64,000 bases of DNA, taken from Bradyrhizobium sp. MOS003. Lineage in GTDB: Bacteria; Pseudomonadota; Alphaproteobacteria; Rhizobiales; Xanthobacteraceae. The notes beneath the pieces were generated by a model. It did no database searches, was not told where the DNA came from, and was given only the letters and a program-made list of their open reading frames with translations. Numbering within the stretch: position 1 is the stretch's first letter; the number at the start of each line of letters is the position of its first letter. The stretch covers positions 1 through 64,000 of the forward strand of contig NZ_PYFW01000014.1 in the NCBI RefSeq assembly GCF_003020125.1. The letters run 5' to 3'. This document shows positions 26,207 through 34,631 of the stretch, piece by piece. Position numbers and translations under genes: made by a program.

Positions 26207-26764
26207 CTACTGCTCGGGACGCGGCTCAGGCTGCGCCTCGTCGGTCGGAAGCTTCGCCCGCTCCCAGCCGTCGGTGCCGTCGGGGTACCAGGCGATGTTG
26301 GAGTAGCCATACGTCAGCGCGCGCTTGGCGGCGTTCCAGGACATCCAGCAATCTGCGAGGCAATAGATCACCAGCAGCGCGGACTTGTCGCCACGCGAGG
26401 CCTGGGCCAGGCCGCGCTGGAGATAATCGTCCATCGCCGGCGGCAAGGCGCCGTAGCCGGTATCCGGCAGCCAGATGCTGCCAGGAATGTTCTTGCGCGG
26501 CGCATCACGCCACACCGTGCCTGCGGGAAGATTCTTCGGCTTCGGCGGCCGCGGCAGCACGTCGACGAACGCGCCGCTCCTGGCGCGCCAGATCGCTTCG
26601 GCCTCCACCGTATTGAGCACGCGCGCGCCCGCCAGCGTCGCCGGCACCGGTGCGCGATAATTGTCGGCGCGGAACCCCTCGGGCTCGAACGGCTCCTGCT
26701 GCTGCGCGAATGCCGGCACCGCGAACGCGGCAACGACGAGCGCGGCGGCAAGACACCGCCTCAT
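26207..26764 (-). CDS. PQQ-dependent catabolism-associated CXXCW-motif protein (rhodanese-like)
   Basis: A 185-residue periplasmic protein with a signal peptide (ending AVPAFAQ). It has a rhodanese-like layout (VDVLPRPPKP, then IPGSIWLPDTGYGALPP), followed by IYCLADCWMSWNAAKRALTYGY, the motif that gives the family its name. The cysteines here are spaced C-x3-C-W. It is translationally coupled (ATGA) to the upstream MoxJ-like binding protein. The family occurs only beside PQQ dehydrogenases; its reaction is unknown. Confidence 0.88.
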   Translation of the reverse strand: MRRCLAAALVVAAFAVPAFAQQQEPFEPEGFRADNYRAPVPATLAGARVLNTVEAEAIWRARSGAFVDVLPRPPKPKNLPAGTVWRDAPRKNIPGSIWLPDTGYGALPPAMDDYLQRGLAQASRGDKSALLVIYCLADCWMSWNAAKRALTYGYSNIAWYPDGTDGWERAKLPTDEAQPEPRPEQ

Positions 26765-27642
26765 GGCGATGTCTTGGCCGTCTCCGCGCCGAGCGGCTTG
26801 TTGTTCTCGTCGAGCAGCGGAACGCCGAAGTCGACCAGGATCTTGTTGATCTCGCCCTGGTTCTCCTGGATCAGCTTGTTGAGCTGTCGCTTCCAGTTCT
26901 GGTCGGCGGGACGCACGCCCATGCCGATGCGATAGACCAGCTTCGGCCCCGTGGTTTCCTTCACCAGCGGCGTGACGTGAAGCGAGCCGACCTTCTTCGC
27001 GTAGTAGCCGGCCATCGGTCCCCACAGCACCCCGGCGTCGATCTTGCCGGAGGCGAGATCGTCGATCATCGCTTGCGCCGAATTGTCGTAGCGCGTGTCG
27101 ACCATCAGCGGATAAGGCTTCGCGTCGCCCATCAGGCCGGCGACGGCCATGTTCGTCGCCGGCGGCGTGCCGGCGACGATGCCGACATGCTTGCCCTTCA
27201 ACTTCGCGTCCTCGAGCGTGTCGACGTCCTCGAGCCCGCTGCCGGCCTTGGCGACCAGCGCATAGCTCGTGCGGTAATAGGGATTGGTGCCCTGCACGAC
27301 GTCATCGCCTTGCGGAAAGCCCATGATGACGTCGCAGCGGTGCGCGCCCAGCGTCATCCGCACAAAGCCGGTGGCCTGCGGGAAGAAGACGTAGTCGAGT
27401 TTCTTCTTGAGCTTGTCGGCAAACAGCTCGGCCAGCTTGTTCTCCAGCCCCTCGCCCTTTTCGTTCGAGAACGGCAGATTGCGCGGATCGGCGCAGACGC
27501 GGAGCACGTTCGGGTCGACCAGCTCGAAGGAGAGGTCGCCGCTGTCATTGGTCTGCGCGATGGCGCGATCGCCGAATGCACAGCACGCAACCAGGACCCA
27601 CAGTGAAAACAACCAGCGACGATGTGGTCCGGCCTCCGTCAT
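26761..27642 (-). CDS. quinoprotein-dehydrogenase-associated (MoxJ/XoxJ-like) periplasmic binding protein
   Basis: A 293-residue periplasmic binding protein of the type II fold: signal peptide (about 1-29, ending DRAIAQ), then VLRVCADPRNLPFSNEKGEG, MGFPQGDDVVQGTNPYYRTSYALV and a C-terminal lobe with GVLWGPMAGYYAKK. It belongs to the family associated with quinoprotein dehydrogenases. XoxJ relatives are thought to help activate the dehydrogenase. ATG 27642 follows GAGGAGGAAG. It is divergent from the metallohydrolase at 27771. Confidence 0.88.
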   Translation of the reverse strand: MTEAGPHRRWLFSLWVLVACCAFGDRAIAQTNDSGDLSFELVDPNVLRVCADPRNLPFSNEKGEGLENKLAELFADKLKKKLDYVFFPQATGFVRMTLGAHRCDVIMGFPQGDDVVQGTNPYYRTSYALVAKAGSGLEDVDTLEDAKLKGKHVGIVAGTPPATNMAVAGLMGDAKPYPLMVDTRYDNSAQAMIDDLASGKIDAGVLWGPMAGYYAKKVGSLHVTPLVKETTGPKLVYRIGMGVRPADQNWKRQLNKLIQENQGEINKILVDFGVPLLDENNKPLGAETAKTSP

Positions 27643-27770
27643 CCCGCTTCCTCCTCGTTTTGTTTGAATGCTATCCATGCAACGCATGATGCGCCAAGTT
27701 TCGCCAGACTCCGCTGGCTTTTGCTTTGTTGCAGTGCAATGCAGTCAATCCTTTGAACTGAGGCGGAAAA

Positions 27771-28697
27771 GTGTCTCGCATCGCTCGAGTGATCGCAGCC
27801 TTGTCCCTGCTGGGGACGGTAACGCTAGCACGGGCCGAGGCGGCCGAATTGCCTGTGAGCGAAGTCGCGACCGGAATCTTCGTACACTCCGGAGCCATTG
27901 CCCTGATGACCCGCGAGAACGAGGGCGACATTGCCAATGTCGGCTTCATCGTGGGCGATGATGCCGTGGCCGTCATCGACACCGGCGGCAGCCTCCGTGA
28001 AGGCGAGGCCCTGCTCGCCGCTGTGCGCGCCCGCACCAACAAGCCGATCCGCTATGTGATCAACACCCACGGCCACCCCGACCACGTTTTCGGCAATGCC
28101 GCCTTCGCCGCCGGCGGCACCAGCTTCGTTGGCCACAGCAAGCTGCCGCAGGCGCTGGCGACGCGCGGGCCTTACTATCTCGACAATTTTCGTCGCATCA
28201 TGGGCGGCGAGCTGATCGATCCCGTGAAGATCATTGCCCCGACCCTCCAGGTCTCGGACACGATGACGCTCGATCTCGGATCGCGCCGTCTCGTCTTGCG
28301 CGCATGGCGGGCCGGGCACAGCGACTGCGATGTGACCGTGTACGACGAGGCGACGAAAACCCTGTTCGCAGGCGACCTCGTCTTTCTCCGCCACATTCCG
28401 GTCATGGATGGCAGCATCCGCGGCTGGCTCGACACCTTGAAGGAATTGGAGACCATCCCGGCGCAACGCGTCATTCCCGGTCACGGACCTGTGAGCGACT
28501 GGCCTGCCGCGCTGGCCGATGAGCGACGTTACCTGTCAACGCTGCTGTCCGACGTGCGCGCGCTGAACAAGAACGGCGAGCCGATCCGGGCCGCCGCCGA
28601 GAAGGCGGCCGCGGAGGAGCGACCGCGCTGGGAACTGTTCGGCGATTACAACGCCCGGAACGCAACTGCAGCATTTTCGGAAATTGAATGGGAGTAG
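27771..28697 (+). CDS. quinoprotein relay system zinc metallohydrolase (SoxH-like MBL fold)
   Basis: A 308-residue metallo-beta-lactamase-fold protein with a signal peptide (ending ARAEA), a zinc-binding NTHGHPDHVFGN motif, and later histidines in WRAGHSDCDVTVYDE and VIPGHGPVSDWP; the acidic ligand is in FAGDLVF. It starts at GTG 27771, nine bases after AGGCGG. It belongs to the SoxH-related zinc hydrolases that co-occur with PQQ dehydrogenases and a SoxYZ-like carrier, which is encoded next. The substrate is probably a group on that carrier; this is inferred from co-occurrence. Confidence 0.88.
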   Translation: MSRIARVIAALSLLGTVTLARAEAAELPVSEVATGIFVHSGAIALMTRENEGDIANVGFIVGDDAVAVIDTGGSLREGEALLAAVRARTNKPIRYVINTHGHPDHVFGNAAFAAGGTSFVGHSKLPQALATRGPYYLDNFRRIMGGELIDPVKIIAPTLQVSDTMTLDLGSRRLVLRAWRAGHSDCDVTVYDEATKTLFAGDLVFLRHIPVMDGSIRGWLDTLKELETIPAQRVIPGHGPVSDWPAALADERRYLSTLLSDVRALNKNGEPIRAAAEKAAAEERPRWELFGDYNARNATAAFSEIEWE

Positions 28698-28720
28698 CAG
28701 GCGCGCTACGATAGTCGCGA

Positions 28721-28766
28721 GAGATCAGCTTCGCTGACTCCGGGACGAGATCAGCTTCGCTGACTC
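28721..28766 (+). repeat. tandem 20-bp hairpin repeat
   Basis: Two exact copies of GAGATCAGCTTCGCTGACTC lie at 28721-28740 and 28747-28766, offset by 26 bases. Each contains the inverted repeat TCAGC-TTC-GCTGA. They lie in the 83-base gap between the metallohydrolase and the SoxYZ-like gene, directly before its ribosome-binding site. Confidence 0.85.
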
Positions 28767-28780
28767 GGAGGATGATGACC

Positions 28781-29599
28781 ATGACCAGATGGACACGCCG
28801 CCTGCCCTTGATCGCCGCACTGCTCGGCATCGCCTTCGCCGTGCCGGCGCAGGCTGAAGAGGCCGACGATCCCTGGCCGGGTCTTGTGCAGGACATCTTC
28901 AACAACCGTGCCATGAACGACGGCAGCGCCGTGATCGGCATCGAGATGCCGTATCGCGCAGAGGACGCGGCGATCGTGCCGGTCACTCTGCGCAGCAAGC
29001 TGTCGCCCGCAGATGGCCGCCGTATCCGTTCGATCACGCTCGTGATCGACCGTAACCCGGCGCCAATGGCGGCGAAGTTCGAGCTCGGCGCCGATGCCAA
29101 TGTCACGGAGATCTCGACGCGCGTGCGTGTCAACAATTACACCGATGTGCACGCGGTTGCCGAGCTCAGCGACGGCCATCTCTATGTCTCGAAAGTTTAT
29201 GTGAAGGCTTCGGGCGGCTGCTCGGCCCCTGCAGGAAAGAACGTCGAGGAGGCGCAAAGCCGGCTCGGCAAGATGCGCTACCGGCAATTCGCGCGCGAGG
29301 AAGCGCCGGCGAGCCGCATCCGCGAGGCCCAGATCATGATCGGTCATCCCAACAATTCCGGGCTGCAGATGGATCAGGTCACCCAGCTCTACATTCCCGC
29401 CTTCTTCGTCAACCAGTTGACGTTGACGCAGGACGACAGCCCCGTGCTGTCGATGGAAGGCGGCATCTCGATCTCGGAAGATCCCAATCTGCGCTTCACC
29501 TACGTCTCCAACGGCGCCAAGCGTTTCCGCGCGGAAGCCAAGGACACGGATGGGCATGTGTTCCGCAATGAGTGGGATGTGGAGAAGCCGGGGACGTAG
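28781..29599 (+). CDS. quinoprotein-associated SoxYZ-like carrier protein
   Basis: A 272-residue exported fusion protein. It has a signal peptide (ending AVPAQAEE), a SoxY-like first domain that ends near KASGGCSAPAGK (a Gly-Gly-Cys carrier motif near residue 150), and a SoxZ-like second domain (IRE AQIMIGHPNNSGLQ through FTYVSNGAKRFRAEAKD). In SoxYZ the GGC cysteine carries the sulfur intermediate; what this version carries is unknown. GGAGG at 28767 fits ATG 28781 better than the earlier in-frame ATGs at 28772 and 28775. Confidence 0.88.
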   Translation: MTRWTRRLPLIAALLGIAFAVPAQAEEADDPWPGLVQDIFNNRAMNDGSAVIGIEMPYRAEDAAIVPVTLRSKLSPADGRRIRSITLVIDRNPAPMAAKFELGADANVTEISTRVRVNNYTDVHAVAELSDGHLYVSKVYVKASGGCSAPAGKNVEEAQSRLGKMRYRQFAREEAPASRIREAQIMIGHPNNSGLQMDQVTQLYIPAFFVNQLTLTQDDSPVLSMEGGISISEDPNLRFTYVSNGAKRFRAEAKDTDGHVFRNEWDVEKPGT

Positions 29600-29619
29600 C
29601 TGGCACCGCTGGCGCTCAT

Positions 29620-29767
29620 TCCCCTCTCCCCTTGTGGGCCCCTTGTGGGAGAGGGTGGCTCGCCGCCTAACGACGAGACGGGTGAGGGGTCTCTCTCCTC
29701 AGATGAGTGCGCGGTGAATACCCCTCATCCGGCGCTTCGCGCCACCTTCTCCCGCAAGGGGAGAAGG
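29620..29767. repeat. dispersed intergenic palindrome, family A, copy 3
   Basis: Inverted arms CCCCTCTCCCCTTGTGGG...GGGAGAGGGTGGC and GCCACCTTCTCCCGCAAGGGGAGAAGG flank GACGGGTGAGGGGT. The first loop contains a short duplication (CCCTTGTGGG twice). Confidence 0.78.
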
Positions 29768-29791
29768 ATCGCACCGTGTCCGCGGCTATAA

Positions 29792-30151
29792 CTAAAAACA
29801 CCTCACCTCGGCTTCCGCTTGCGCGCGGCGCAGATCATTCACTGCCGTGTTCGCCTGCTCCGAGGTGCGGAACTGGACGCCGAGATTGCCACGAACCTGG
29901 GACATGCTGAGCGCGGTCTCCGCGGTCACATAGCGCTCATAAGAGACGATCGAGGCCACCACGTCGATCGAGCAGGAACATTGCTCGATCGACTGCCGGC
30001 TCTCGCCATTCGCCTTCATGCAGCCATAGACGTACTCCGCGCGCGCCGAGGTCGGATAATCATTGGCCTCCTCGGCCCGCGCCACGCACGCGGTCGCAGT
30101 CCACACCGTCAGTGCGGCGACAATCAGTCGTAGCTGTCCGGCCAGTTTCAT
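29792..30151 (-). CDS. small exported protein with clustered cysteines
   Basis: A 119-residue protein with a signal peptide (MKLAGQLRLIVAALTVW...ARAEE). Cysteines lie in YVYGCMKANGESRQSIEQCSCS and at the end (VRCF), and the rest is helical. GGGAGG precedes the two closely spaced ATGs; 30151 has the better spacing. It is divergent from the ABC binding protein at 30239. Family not recognised. Confidence 0.68.
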   Translation of the reverse strand: MKLAGQLRLIVAALTVWTATACVARAEEANDYPTSARAEYVYGCMKANGESRQSIEQCSCSIDVVASIVSYERYVTAETALSMSQVRGNLGVQFRTSEQANTAVNDLRRAQAEAEVRCF

Positions 30152-30238
30152 GCGCATCCTCCCGCGGGTTGCGAGCAAAGCTATGCTATGCGTATTGTCC
30201 TGAAAAGCACTCTGACAGAGGAAACGGCTCACAAGGTG

Positions 30239-31237
30239 ATGAGAGCACTTGGCGTGATAAGGGCACTTGGTCGGACATTGGCGCTCGCCACGATGCTGGT
30301 GCTGACACTGGTCGCACCCGGCCGCGCCGGGGATACGATCCGCCTTGCGGTGCAGAAGACCGGGACATTTTCCTGGGAGCTGGCTGCGATCCGCGCCAGC
30401 GGCCTCGACAAGCAGGCGGACCTTTCGCTTGATGTCACCGAGCTCGCAAGCACCGAGGCCGGCAAGATCGCGCTGCGCGCCGGCAGTGCCGACATCATCC
30501 TGTCCGACTGGCTGTGGGTGTCGCGCGAGCGTGCGCTCGGCGCCAAGCTCACCTTCTATCCCTATTCCAGTGCGCTCGGCGCGGTGATGGTACCCGCATC
30601 CTCGCCGATCAAGACGCTCGCCGACCTCAAGGGCCGCAAGCTCGCGGTCGCCGGCGGGGCGATCGACAAGAGCTGGCTGCTGCTCCAGGCGAGCATGAAG
30701 CAGGACGGCATCGACCTGAAGTCGGAGGCGACCATCGTCTATGGCGCCCCGCCCCTGATCGCGGCCAAGACGCTCGACGGCGAGATGGATGCGAGCCTCA
30801 ATTTCTGGAATTTCTGCGCCCAGCTCGAGGCCAAGGGGTTTCGCCGCCTCGCCGGCATCGAGGACATTCTGCCGAAGCTCGGCGCCAAAGGTGCGGTCTC
30901 TGCCGTCGGCTATGTCTTCGACGAAAGCTGGGCGGCGAGCCACAAGGACGCGGTGGCGCGCTTCATCGCGATGACCCGCAAGGCCAAAGAGCTACTGGTG
31001 ACCTCCGATGCGGCCTGGGACAAGATCGCGCCGCTCACCGGGACGGCCGATGCCACCCTGCTCAAGACCTATCGCGAGCGCTATCGCGACGGCATTCCAC
31101 GCCGGAGCGTCGCTGACGAGGAACAGGACGCGCGCGTGCTCTACCGCGTGCTGGCCCAGACCGGCGGCCGGGACCTCGTCGGCCCGGCGACCGAGCTCGA
31201 TCCGGGCACCTTCTATCACGCAGCCCCCGGAGATTGA
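30239..31237 (+). CDS. NitT/TauT-family ABC substrate-binding protein
   Basis: A 332-residue periplasmic binding protein with a signal peptide (ending VAPGRAGD). It has the SsuA/TauA-like layout: LAVQKTGTFSWELAAIRASGL, SADIILSDWLWVSRERA, VPASSPIKTLADLKGRKLAVAGG, DGEMDASLNFWNFCAQLEAKGF. ATG 30239 (AAGG upstream) gives the better signal peptide; 30188 is in frame. It is the first gene of a three-gene ABC operon. The ligand is unknown; the operon sits inside the PQQ/lanthanide island. Confidence 0.85.
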   Translation: MRALGVIRALGRTLALATMLVLTLVAPGRAGDTIRLAVQKTGTFSWELAAIRASGLDKQADLSLDVTELASTEAGKIALRAGSADIILSDWLWVSRERALGAKLTFYPYSSALGAVMVPASSPIKTLADLKGRKLAVAGGAIDKSWLLLQASMKQDGIDLKSEATIVYGAPPLIAAKTLDGEMDASLNFWNFCAQLEAKGFRRLAGIEDILPKLGAKGAVSAVGYVFDESWAASHKDAVARFIAMTRKAKELLVTSDAAWDKIAPLTGTADATLLKTYRERYRDGIPRRSVADEEQDARVLYRVLAQTGGRDLVGPATELDPGTFYHAAPGD

Positions 31238-31238
31238 G

Positions 31239-31976
31239 GTGCTGCGTCTTCTGTCGTTCGCCCTGTTTCTTCTGATCTGGTGGATTGCCGCGCTGTTCGT
31301 CGGGGGCGCTAAGCTGCCCTCCCCGCCGGCCGTGCTCGAGGTAATGATCGCGGAGGCCTCATCCGGCGCGCTGTTCCTGCATCTCGGCGCCACGCTGGCG
31401 CGCGTGATCCTCGCCTTCGTGCTGGCGATGTCGCTCGGCAGCGCCATCGGCTATTTGATGGGACGGGTCAGGCTCGCGGACAAGCTCGGCGATCCCTGGC
31501 TGATCCTGCTGCTCAATCTGCCGGCGCTGGTCGTGATCGTGCTGGCCTATATCTGGGCTGGTCTCACCGAGGCCGCCGCGATCGCCGCGATCGCCATCAA
31601 CAAGCTGCCGACCGCGGTCGTCACTCTGCGCGAGGGTACCCGCGCGCTCGACCGCTCGCTGGACGAGATGGCGAGCGTGTTCGCGATGCCGCGCTGGCGC
31701 GCGTTCCGCCATGTGGTGCTGCCGCAGCTTGCGCCCTATATCGCAGCCTCCGCCCGCTCCGGACTGTCGCTGGTGTGGAAGATCGTCCTGGTCGCCGAGC
31801 TGCTGGGACGGCCGAACGGCGTCGGCTTCGAGATCGGCGTCGCCTTCCAGCTGTTCGACACGCCGCGGCTGCTGGCCTATTCGCTGACATTCGCCGCGGT
31901 CGTGTTCGTCATCGAAACCTTGCTGGTGCAGCCGTTCGAAGCCCGCGCAACACGGTGGCGGCCCCGTGCGGCTTGA
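31239..31976 (+). CDS. NitT/TauT-family ABC permease
   Basis: A 245-residue inner-membrane permease with about six hydrophobic segments and the EAA-like cytoplasmic loop (DEMASVFAMPRWRAFRHVVLPQLAPYIAA). It starts at GTG 31239, one base after the preceding stop, with GGAG upstream; the longer frame into the previous gene is a shadow. It overlaps the ATPase start by 11 bases. Confidence 0.88.
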   Translation: MLRLLSFALFLLIWWIAALFVGGAKLPSPPAVLEVMIAEASSGALFLHLGATLARVILAFVLAMSLGSAIGYLMGRVRLADKLGDPWLILLLNLPALVVIVLAYIWAGLTEAAAIAAIAINKLPTAVVTLREGTRALDRSLDEMASVFAMPRWRAFRHVVLPQLAPYIAASARSGLSLVWKIVLVAELLGRPNGVGFEIGVAFQLFDTPRLLAYSLTFAAVVFVIETLLVQPFEARATRWRPRAA

Positions 31977-32676
31977 GGTCGAGATCACGGGCAAGACGTT
32001 CAGGAGTGCCGCGGGCAGGACCCACGAGGTGCTCGCGCCGCTCAAATTCGCGCTTCAATCCGGCGAGGTCGGCGTGCTGATCGGCCCGTCCGGCTGCGGC
32101 AAGAGCACGATGCTGCGCATCATCCTCGGGCTCGACGCAGATTTCAGGGGCCACGTCGCGCGTCCGCCGCAAGCGCGGATCGGCATGGTGTTCCAGGAGC
32201 CGCGGCTGTTGCCGTGGCGTTCGGTCGAACAGAATGTGCGGTTGGCTGCGCCCGACGTGACCGATGCCAAGCTGTCCGAGCTGTTCAGAATTCTGGAGCT
32301 GGAGGCCCATCGCAGCCACTTTCCCGGCGAGTTGTCGCTCGGCCTCGCCCGGCGCGTCTCGCTCGCTCGCGCTTTCGCAGTCGAGCCCGATCTGCTGGTG
32401 CTCGACGAGCCCCTCGCCTCGCTCGACGACGCGCTCGCCGGCCGTTTGCGCGACGAGATCGCGGCGCTGGTGGCGAGCCGTCCGGTGATGACGCTGCTCG
32501 TCACCCACAGTCTCGATGACGCGGTTCGGCTCGGCGACCGTCTGTTCTTCCTGTCGCCGCGTCCCGCGCATATCGTGCAGGAAGTCCCGATCGCCATCCC
32601 CCGCGCGATGCGTAGCGAAGCCGCACTCACTGGGATCAGGGCAGAGCTCGCGGCCTTGCAGCTTGAATCGAAATGA
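31966..32676 (+). CDS. NitT/TauT-family ABC ATPase with variant signature
   Basis: A 236-residue ATPase: Walker A GPSGCGKST, Q-loop MVFQEPRLLPWRSV, Walker B LLVLDEPLASLD and switch His in LLVTHSLDDAVRL. The signature motif reads ELSLGLARRVSLARA in place of the usual LSGGQ. GTG start. It is translationally coupled to the permease. Confidence 0.88.
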   Translation: MRLEVEITGKTFRSAAGRTHEVLAPLKFALQSGEVGVLIGPSGCGKSTMLRIILGLDADFRGHVARPPQARIGMVFQEPRLLPWRSVEQNVRLAAPDVTDAKLSELFRILELEAHRSHFPGELSLGLARRVSLARAFAVEPDLLVLDEPLASLDDALAGRLRDEIAALVASRPVMTLLVTHSLDDAVRLGDRLFFLSPRPAHIVQEVPIAIPRAMRSEAALTGIRAELAALQLESK

Positions 32677-32720
32677 AAACTCGTGGTCAACTGGACCAAT
32701 CTGTCGAGGGAGGTTCACCA

Positions 32721-33074
32721 ATGCGGCGTACGCTGATTGCGATCGGCATCCTCTTGGTTGCGGTGCCGGGCGTGGCGCTGGCGCAGACCAAGGGCAAGGG
32801 CATCAGGCTCTGGAACCTGACGAGCGAGACGATCTCCGGATTCCAGCTCTCGCCCGCCGGCAAGACCGAGTGGGGCCCGAACCAGTGCTTGAACGACAAG
32901 GACAAGGAGGTCGACCACGACGAGCGGCTGCGCATCGCCGGCGTCGAGCCGGGCCGCTACGATGCCAAGGTCAGCTATCCCAATGCGCGGCAGTGCGTCG
33001 TTCGCGACATCGAGATCAGGGCAGATGCGGTGTTCTCGATCGCCGACAAGGATCTGAAGGACTGCAGCAAATAG
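32721..33074 (+). CDS. small exported protein after the ABC operon
   Basis: A 117-residue protein with a signal peptide (MRRTLIAIGILLVAVPGVALAQ). A compact beta-rich domain contains IRLWNLTSETISGFQLSPAG, acidic KDKEVDHDERLRI, and two cysteines that could pair (NQCLND and ARQCVVRD) plus a third near the end. GGGAGG precedes ATG 32721; the upstream frame is dropped. Family not recognised. Its position 44 bases after the ATPase suggests the same transcript. Confidence 0.7.
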   Translation: MRRTLIAIGILLVAVPGVALAQTKGKGIRLWNLTSETISGFQLSPAGKTEWGPNQCLNDKDKEVDHDERLRIAGVEPGRYDAKVSYPNARQCVVRDIEIRADAVFSIADKDLKDCSK

Positions 33075-33093
33075 CGCGAGCTTCAAGTGCCCT

Positions 33094-33199
33094 GCCCTCA
33101 TCCTGAGGAGCCCGCGAAGCGGGCGTCTCGAAGGATGGCCACAGGGCGAAAGCCGGGCCTCCATGGTTCAAGACGCGCGCTCCGCGCTCCTCACCATAA
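33094..33199. repeat. dispersed intergenic palindrome, family C
   Basis: Arms CCTCATCCTGAGGAGCCCGC...GAAGCGGGCGTCTCGAAGGATG and CATGGTTCAAGACGCGCGCTCCGCGCTCCTCACCAT form two stem-loops of a Bradyrhizobium-type intergenic repeat. Confidence 0.78.
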
Positions 33200-33222
33200 G
33201 GGCTTGGAGTTGCGCGGGCAGC

Positions 33223-33432
33223 TTACGCCTTGTCGTTCGGGTGCGGATATTCGCAGCGCCACCGCACCGCCTGCCACTTTGGATGGTCGCCGACCCATTG
33301 CGCGATATAGGGGGGCGCGGCCATCACGCATTGGCGGGGCGACCCCGCATAATTGAAGATCAGGTGTTGCTCTTCGCAGGTCGCAGGCGAGAGCACCGCA
33401 CACACGGTCACCACCAGGTCAATCGGGTTCAT
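33223..33432 (-). CDS. small cysteine-containing protein
   Basis: A 69-residue protein with a hydrophobic start (MNPIDLVVTVCAVLSPATCEE) and a compact body (SPRQCVMAAPPYIAQWVGDHPKW...RWRCEYP). The four cysteines suggest an exported, disulfide-bonded protein. GAGAGGATC lies before the ATG. Proteins of this pattern are frequent in Bradyrhizobium; the function is unknown. Confidence 0.7.
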   Translation of the reverse strand: MNPIDLVVTVCAVLSPATCEEQHLIFNYAGSPRQCVMAAPPYIAQWVGDHPKWQAVRWRCEYPHPNDKA

Positions 33433-33528
33433 GCCGGGATCCTCTCACGGGAACAACAGAGGTTAGCACAAGAAAATACGTCGCATGGGGCCGGAAGTTT
33501 CAATCCGGCGTGAGGAACAGAGCCAACT

Positions 33529-34398
33529 CTAGAAGTTTACCCCAAACACCATCCGGGCCTGGTGGCGCTCGAAATTGACGAGGTCGAGATTGCCGCCCGA
33601 TCCGGCCGGGCGCCCCCAGGCCTGCATGCTCCAGCTCAAGGTCAGCCGCGAGCGCTCGGAGAGCTGGAAATAGGCCGTCGGGCCGACAAACAGGGCCTGA
33701 CCCGAGAACTCCCCGAGCCCGATGCCCTCATATTGCCGGAAGTAGCGCAGCTCGCCGCCGAGCAACACGTTCGGCCGCACCCGCACCAGGCCGGCAAGGG
33801 CCGCACCGATCGTCGAACTCTTATCGGACTGCCCCGTCACTTCGAAGCGCGCCCACTCCGGCTGATAGATCAGGTTGAGGGCGCCGATGGCAAAGTTTGG
33901 AATGAGCTCGCGGTCGATAGCGAGGGTGAATTCCGTGCCGTACATCCGCCCTTTCGCGCCGCTGGTCTCGTCGATACGGTCGCCGTGGAGTTCGGCGGCG
34001 ATGGTGAGGCCGAACGGGGCGTGCTCGCGGCCGAGCAGGCGATAACGCATGTCGAGCGAGGCGCCCTGAAAATTGAGCTGGCGACGGTCGTCGATGTCGG
34101 GGACGCCGGTGATATCGTGCAAGCTGGCGGCGGCGCCGAGCTCGATGCGGAAGTTCGGCAGCGGCACGACCTCGATCTCGACCTCCTTCTCAAGCGCGCG
34201 ATAGGTCCCGCCGCCCTTGCCGAAGCGCCCCGTGGTCTGGCTCTGGAATTCGCGTTCGCCGGGATTGCCGACATCGCTGCCGATCATGAAGCCGAAAATG
34301 TGCTCGGTATCGAAGCCCTCCTCGGCGTGCCCATACGTCGGTGCCAGCGCGACCGCGCAGGCCATCACCATCAGACATCTGCCAGTCCTGCCGCGCAT
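33529..34398 (-). CDS. outer-membrane beta-barrel-like protein
   Basis: A 289-residue protein with a signal peptide (ending PTYGHAEEG), alternating polar/hydrophobic strands throughout (SLDMRYRLLG, FGLTIAAELHGDR, TEFTLAIDRELI) and a C-terminal phenylalanine (RMVFGVNF), the outer-membrane sorting signal. No cysteine-rich or enzymatic motif is present. ATG 34398 follows CAGGGG. It is downstream of pqqA on the same strand. Function unknown; a small channel is plausible. Confidence 0.7.
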   Translation of the reverse strand: MRGRTGRCLMVMACAVALAPTYGHAEEGFDTEHIFGFMIGSDVGNPGEREFQSQTTGRFGKGGGTYRALEKEVEIEVVPLPNFRIELGAAASLHDITGVPDIDDRRQLNFQGASLDMRYRLLGREHAPFGLTIAAELHGDRIDETSGAKGRMYGTEFTLAIDRELIPNFAIGALNLIYQPEWARFEVTGQSDKSSTIGAALAGLVRVRPNVLLGGELRYFRQYEGIGLGEFSGQALFVGPTAYFQLSERSRLTLSWSMQAWGRPAGSGGNLDLVNFERHQARMVFGVNF

Positions 34399-34631
34399 CC
34401 CCTGCCCCGATGGCGCACGCCGCATTGACGCGGCAGCAGCGCTGACCGGGCATCAGCGTATCACACTGCGCAAGAGCATGGTCGAGATTTTGATGGAAGA
34501 TGATTGAAGCCAGCGCGGGCGTGTCATCGCGTCGATGGCGAAGCACAGAGCACAACGATGCCAAGCTCGAGATCCGACACTGCCACGGCTTCGACGGCGT
34601 TCACCGTCGAGGCCGCGGCAGGTCGTCAGTC

